Positions 58,387-64,000 of a DNA stretch of 64,000 nt are shown here, in pieces. Both the position numbers and the translations under genes were made by a program. The first letter of the stretch is position 1; every line of letters starts with the position of its first letter. This DNA comes from Balanoglossus misakiensis (lineage: Eukaryota > Hemichordata): contig CM082581.2 in NCBI GenBank assembly GCA_040954595.2, positions 4,960,001 to 5,024,000 on the forward strand. Reading direction: 5' to 3'. The notes below the pieces were generated by a model. The model saw only the letters and a program-made list of their open reading frames with translations. It was not told the DNA's origin and ran no database searches.

Positions 58387-61300
58387 CAATAAAGAGTGTC
58401 CCTAAAACTATAAGAGCCGTGGCCGATGTTTTACATGCAGCGCATACTGGTGGTCCTTCAGATGGTTGTGCAGTTGGTGGGCCCAGCGTTGGGGAAGTGA
58501 CGTCTACGATTTTACTGGTAGAATCTCTTGGTAGGGGACATCCGCTGTCAGTTGTGGTGGTGATTTTGCCACTTTGACGGGCGAAGGTCAAAGGTTGGCC
58601 TGAGAAGAGAAGATTGGTCATTAGCTTGTAGTATGAGAGTGAATGTCTGTTGTGATTTCGTAATGGAGGTATGGGTGAAAAGGCTCCTGTGACCTTTTCC
58701 TGAACTATGTGCGTTGTGCCTCCTACTTGGCCCATACCAGTAGCTTCGAGGAGTTTGCCAGTGTTTAGTGAGACAGAGAAAAGTAACATGTAAGTGACAG
58801 CACACGGCATAGAGATGCAACGCACTCCAGCTAATATAGTCGTGGAATGTATTGCTTACTGACTTAATGAACTTTTATGGTTGGTTATGAATTTTAGATA
58901 CACCAAAAATGATATTTTAGGGGGGAAATCGTCACGCAACGTCAGTGTTTAACTTGTCGCACCTTCAACTAGATCATATTCAGTTTGATCGTTGAGAGTT
59001 ACTTTTAGCGGGAAACTCCCAACTGTGGTGGCGTTGATCTCTACAGTTGTTGCGTCATACTTGAAATCCAGGGAGGCTTCGAGATATTTGATTCCGACGA
59101 ACTTCACTTCGGTTGTGTCCGGAATCAGATTCGGGTTGAAATCGAGATGCTCGACGTGCAGCCGAAAACCCCCGTAGCCGAAGAAAACGGCTTGCAAAAA
59201 TCCTCCCATGCCGGTGATGAAGTTGACCGCGCCGATACCCTGCTGCGCTTCGGTCCAAATCTGAAAATGAAATGTCGAATGGTCGTTCGTGCAGTGTTGC
59301 TTACATATATCTTTCTCAAGGTGCCTATAGCTTTGTGAAAAATAATATACAGAATTTCGCAAATAGAAAAACTCTAAAGATGAATGTTGCTGTGTGTTCA
59401 TTCACTGCTGCATACAATAAATTTAGGCTCCATATGAAGTCAGTTTCTTTTTCGAAATGTGTATATCCTTAAGTATGTGGTTTTGCACGTTAACTTTAGA
59501 CAATTTAGAATGAAAAAAATATTTCTGTTTTAGAGTAACAAGTTAAGTGGCACACTTCAAAATTGTGCATTGTGCAAGGTATCTTAACAACAGCTGAACA
59601 CCATATTAAATTGAAATGTGTCGTAACAATCACTCCGGGCCCTGGAGGGTGTATTCTATAAGCAAAAAATCACACTAATACCTTATACGGCTGCCTGACA
59701 TACAAACTGTAACTTTTGTGGAACAATTCGGTTGCCTTATCAAAGTTTTCAAGTTCAAGGTGGCCAACTGAGAACATTCCCCAGGTCATGGCCGGTCCAA
59801 ACGGATCGGTGACAGGCTCGTAGATCTCCAAGTCGTTTCCTCGCACTTCAGGCGTCATTTCCCACATCATCGGGAATCCCAGAAGAACCACATCGGCTTG
59901 CTTTATCATTTCACCTGCGAATGTATTGGAATTTTATGTTAAAATGTAGACATCTACTTGCATATTCATATGCTCTTCTTTCTTTTTTCTGCCTCACCCT
60001 GTGGAAATGGGAACTGGGTGCTGAATCACATTTTAAAAATCGTGTGGCATGTAAGCTTTTAACACTTCATGGATACCACAGCGCATGCGCAACAAGTTCG
60101 TTGTTGGCGACAGCAGTGTTCAACTCTGCACCTGTGTGCGCTTGAGGAAATCAAATGAAAACGTCCGTTTACGGAGATGCCGAACCCATACATGCATAAA
60201 ATAAACGATAAATCGTCGAAGTGTGGAGGTTTTCGGCTGCACGTCGGGTATCAGTATGACGTCTGTCTCCCCCCGCGGGCAGACAGCAGTATGCTGTTAC
60301 CCCCAGAGCCACTCAATATGTATACAATATCATATTGACATATCTCTTTGCGTATAGATGATTTGGGGGACCTCCTATGAATGAAAAAAATGGTTGTTTG
60401 TGTGCATTTGTCTCACCGATTGGGTAACCTTCATATTCGGGGTGGAATTTCCTCTCGCTGTCAAAGATATACGTCATGTTGCCAGCTTTGTCCAACCAGT
60501 CGTCGGGCAACGGGTCGTTGCCACAGAGACAAGCCGCGTAATCGGCCATGAAGATAGCTAGACTTGCGCCGATGTTCGTGTAGACTGAATTGTCAATCTC
60601 TTCATGGTACTCATCCGGAGGCATGACACCTAAAAGGTCATGGAAATGAAGGAAAACATAGCAGAAATGAATTAGAGTCTACTGTCAAAGAAAACAGTAC
60701 ATTCTTGGCACATTCTTTTTAGATTCTTCGTTTTGCAGTAACATCGAGTTTCGCTCTTCCAAGCTTGTAATGTTCACATTTGATATCACCAAAATGACAA
60801 CATATAGTTTGACTAGAGAACAAACAGCGTCGAGTTGTACGTACTGAGTTATACTTTTCCCCCAAAGCTACCACAATCTATAGAGAACGGTATTTTACCA
60901 AGAATTTCCCAGGCATCCCTCTCATCGTTGTAGGTAACGCGACTCTGCCAAAAGTTGGCGATTTCTCTCGTGAAATCGCACCCCCAGTCGGACAGCCACT
61001 CCACGTCACGGGTCGCCGAGATGTACTGCCTCGCCGCGAAGGCGACGTCGCTCGTGATGTGTTGCTGGTTCTCTCTGGTGGGAATGCAGCAGTCGGGTGT
61101 CACTTCGGCGCCGGTGAATGCGCCCTCCCATGGGTAGCGAGTGCCCAGGTGCCAGTGGCAGAGCGCGCGACGCCTGGCCTCCTCTCGCACGTGCCACCTG
61201 TACGACAGGATGTCTCGGCCAATCGACGGGTGGAACATCAGCACTGTCGGGAACATCCAAGTCTCCGTATCCCAGAAACTGTGGCCCTGGTAGTCGCGCA

Positions 61301-62482
61301 AGTAAGCTCCGTTGGCCAGACCACCAGGACTGAGACCGTAGAACTGGTTCTTGGGACTGTGCGCATCGTCTGAAACGGGCAGCGAACTAAGGATGTAGTA
61401 GAAGCAGCCGTAGATATATTTACCAAGCTGTACATTGTCAACCTCAATTCTGGCACCGTCCCACGTTTCCCGCCATTTCTCGACGTGAGAATTTAGCAAG
61501 TCGTTACTAGCTACACCAGCATCAAAATCAGCTTGTGCTATTGTGTCGTTCTGGTCTATAGACGTGATGTAGTTATAGACGTCATTTCCAGTCGTGCGGG
61601 TGTCAATCATTATCTCCTCGAATTCTGTGTAGTAGACAAATACGGTGGACGTTTCGCTCAAAATGGTCTCCGATATTTTAGTCTCGCCACTTATCTTCTT
61701 GTAATCACTGGATTGGACAGAAAAAAATAAACAAGGATTCGCAGTCAGCTTACAGTAACTTAGAGAATATACAGATAGTCGTATTCTTATGCAAACTATT
61801 TTACCAAGAAACGAAAAATAGATATGGCATGGGAATTTGATTTAAAACATATTCAAATAATATTCTGCACAATGTGCGCGTGACATACTTTCCATTCGTG
61901 CTGTAGTCTTCGGGTTGGGAGAAGGTAATATCTTCGGATTCGGGACCTTCGTTATTGGCCAGCGTCACCGTGACATCTTGGTTACCGTTTCCGACCGTTA
62001 CCACTTCAATCTGGGTCACTAGAAGCCGTGTGTAGAAACGATGAGCGAATATACGAACCGTTACGGTGAAGTCATCGTGTTTGGCCTCTTCGTGCCAAAC
62101 TCCTGAAGATGATAAAATTTGGGAGGAAAACGGTGCAGTAATCAGTATCGGTATATCTTCCATAAAACAAACACAGGCCAGTCATGGTATCATTACTCGC
62201 TGATACGTCTCAAAACACTTTAGCCAACTTGGAGCTTTTCCCCACTATAATTGCGAGAAAATGTTTGTTGTTTCTTTAGGTGCACCTGAACCAGCGTCTA
62301 AACCAAGTTTTGTACACAATTTCCTTTTAAAGGTTTGAGCTCTGTAAAATGTAATAATCTGAAAAAGCTACTACCTTGCTCTACATCCAGAAAATATCTC
62401 CGCGTCACTTGTTGTTCTATATTTTCCGGAAATGACACCCTTATTGCGTTCTTGGATGGAACTCTGGCGCGATGGCTGACAC
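58370..62482 (-). CDS. PGGHG: GH65 PGGHG-like glucosidase copy C: GPI-type tail, catalytic residues intact, 5' partial
   Basis: Seven exons are visible: 62482-62375, 62102-61889, 61707-60899, 60629-60417, 59914-59682, 59260-58963 and 58599-58370. Phases match copies A and B. They correspond to exons 3-9; the signal or anchor exon and the VGNGH exon are not found up to 64000 and must lie beyond the window. Catalytic motifs are FWDTETWMFP (Asp codon 61271-61269), PPDEY (Glu codon 60612-60610) and IWTE (Glu codon 59251-59249), so the enzyme should be active. The donor after exon 8 (GAAG|GTGCGA) is weaker than most, but the pyrimidine-rich acceptor CTTCTCAG at 58600 joins it in frame. The resulting C-terminus has the conserved GQ...Cys block, a Ser/Thr/Pro-rich stalk and a hydrophobic end (ALIVLGTLFIVMSLF), a GPI-attachment-like tail. 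If that splice were skipped, the protein would stop three residues into the intron. Confidence 0.9.
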
Positions 62483-64000
62483 CTGCAATATGAAAGGAAG
62501 ACAAGAAAAGACCATCACGATTGTCGTTTGAATTTTACGGCAGCTTCTCCAACAGTGTTAAAATCAGCATGTTACCTCCATAAAATTGACCACACATGTC
62601 TCTTATTGATGCACAATATTACAACAGAGCCTCGTGAATACACTATAAGATCACCTATGCGTGTGATTATTCGTAGTAGTACCAGGGAGTCGCCACAACT
62701 AAACAGCGCCCTCTAAACATGCGATTTATTCAAAGCCGACACTTGAACCATGCCACTTCCGAAGTGGCCTGGTTCTGCTAGTTCTATCCAACTTCTAATA
62801 GATATGTCTTGCAAAAACATTGATGACGTTTGACGTTAGTGTGTTTATAATAATCCTAATTGACCTTAGAGCAATTACAAATCCTCTACATGGGACGTAA
62901 CATACGTCAAAAGCGATCCGGGACTCACATATGTCACCAGGTCGACCAATTCTTCATGTGTTTACCGCCGTACCTGACTTATCACCTGATGGATGCATCT
63001 GTCAAGATACGCCTTTCGACTACAAACCACCAGTCATATTTATCATAAATCACCCCAAGTCTCCGCTGTACTCTATGTTTGTGTCGTACTATGATAAATG
63101 CACAGTAAAATAAGGGCTTTTAAACCAAAGACGGAAAAAGCTTTTCCTACAATAACTGTATTCTAGCGTAGAAATCTTTGGATTTTCAATGAACATGAAG
63201 ATAGTTTACGTAAAAGGAGTGGTATATGAAAACTGCAAATGCTTAACTGCTGCTTAAGAGGACGGCATTAAATTTCGTGCGTTCTAGCAGGTCGGAGAGT
63301 GATCCCGTGTCTCCGTGACCCGAAACATGTCCTGGAAAAGGGTCAAACCCATCAGTGTAGTGCATGGACTAGTGTACCGTATGTTGTGTGTCGCGGCCTC
63401 ATCATGTGGCGTGAATGGAAATAGCTTTGAACAAACAAAGCAATAAATTGCACAACTGACTAGATACATGATGTGGGTGATGTCGAGATAGTTTTTGTGG
63501 GTCACGCGGCATGAATGTAATCTGGTGTCAGTGCGATTGTCTTTCGAAAATTTGGCATCCGCCATTTTGGTTCCACACAAAAAAACGCACAGCTAGCCTC
63601 TAACTTCATTCCACACATTTTCAAGTCAACCATCATTCTTCTCACCCCTTATGCATACACAAACATGACAGCATTTATATAATCGAAGTTTTTGAAGCTT
63701 AGAAAATGCATTTTCTCACAACCGATAACTTTATCTGTTAATGATAGCGTGGAATAACCAGAACTGCGTTTTATCACAGATTCCCTCCAGAAACAGGATT
63801 CGAAACAGCGATGATGGACTTCCTCTGTGTGTTTCGGTGTGCAATGTATTTAATCCAGCCTTTCCTGTTTCGTAGCAAACCACGCAAACGAGATACCAAT
63901 ACGACATTATGCAAATTAGACTGCGCATCCCTCTTAGACTGATCCCCATTCTCCAGCGTCTATAATTTTATCATTCACTCTATTAAAATTTCAAAATCTA
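62483..64000. other. Upstream intron of GH65 copy C, to the window edge
   Basis: The exon at 62375-62482 begins with an acceptor, so the sequence above it is intron. I searched the minus strand for the expected VGNGH...VNG exon and for a signal peptide or anchor and saw neither. Open frames reach only 98 codons and are unrecognisable. Confidence 0.6.

Noticed and set aside
58370-58825. Single-exon secreted protein of 151 residues on the minus strand
   Set aside because: A strong acceptor inside it (CTTCTCAG at 58600) joins in phase to GH65 copy C exon 8, and the result matches the last exons of A and B. The part upstream is intron that happens to be open.

Overview
This is a eukaryotic, animal nuclear window. 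Coding sequence is split by introns with GT..AG ends, long stretches are non-coding, and tetranucleotide and trinucleotide microsatellites are frequent. The homeobox gene and the short introns fit an invertebrate bilaterian. An invertebrate deuterostome such as a lancelet (Branchiostoma) or a hemichordate is my best guess, but nothing here proves the species. All five genes I can support lie on the minus strand.

Layout. (1) 319-4322: a complete two-exon NK1-class homeobox gene (Nkx1/slouch family) with a TN repressor motif and a 3 kb intron. (2) 4764-36688: about 32 kb with no gene I can support. It holds microsatellites, a 260 bp MITE-like element (8741-9000), a 1.1 kb foldback (12493-13592), a 20 bp-stem hairpin (25009-25067) and short duplicated motifs. 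It may be regulatory landscape of the homeobox gene. (3) 36689-62482: a tandem array of three GH65-type genes related to PGGHG/ATHL1 (protein-glucosylgalactosylhydroxylysine glucosidase, which removes glucose from hydroxylysine-linked disaccharides of collagen). I call them copy A (36689-44253), copy B (46505-52518) and copy C (58370-62482, 5' end outside the window). (4) 55292-57849: a five-exon P-loop GTPase gene between copies B and C, with a plausible CRE/CCAAT promoter just upstream.

How they relate. The three GH65 copies share eight coding-intron positions in identical phases where visible (2-1-1-2-1-1-0-1), so they arose by duplication. They have diverged in membrane attachment: A has a cleavable-type signal peptide and a GPI-type tail, B an N-terminal signal anchor and no tail, and C a GPI-type tail with an unseen N-terminus. 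They have also diverged in catalysis. B and C keep the three carboxylates equivalent to those reported as essential in the human enzyme. A keeps only the Asp and has Thr and Asn in place of the two Glu, so it is a predicted pseudoenzyme. All coordinates come from reading splice sites and frames by hand; no searches were run.
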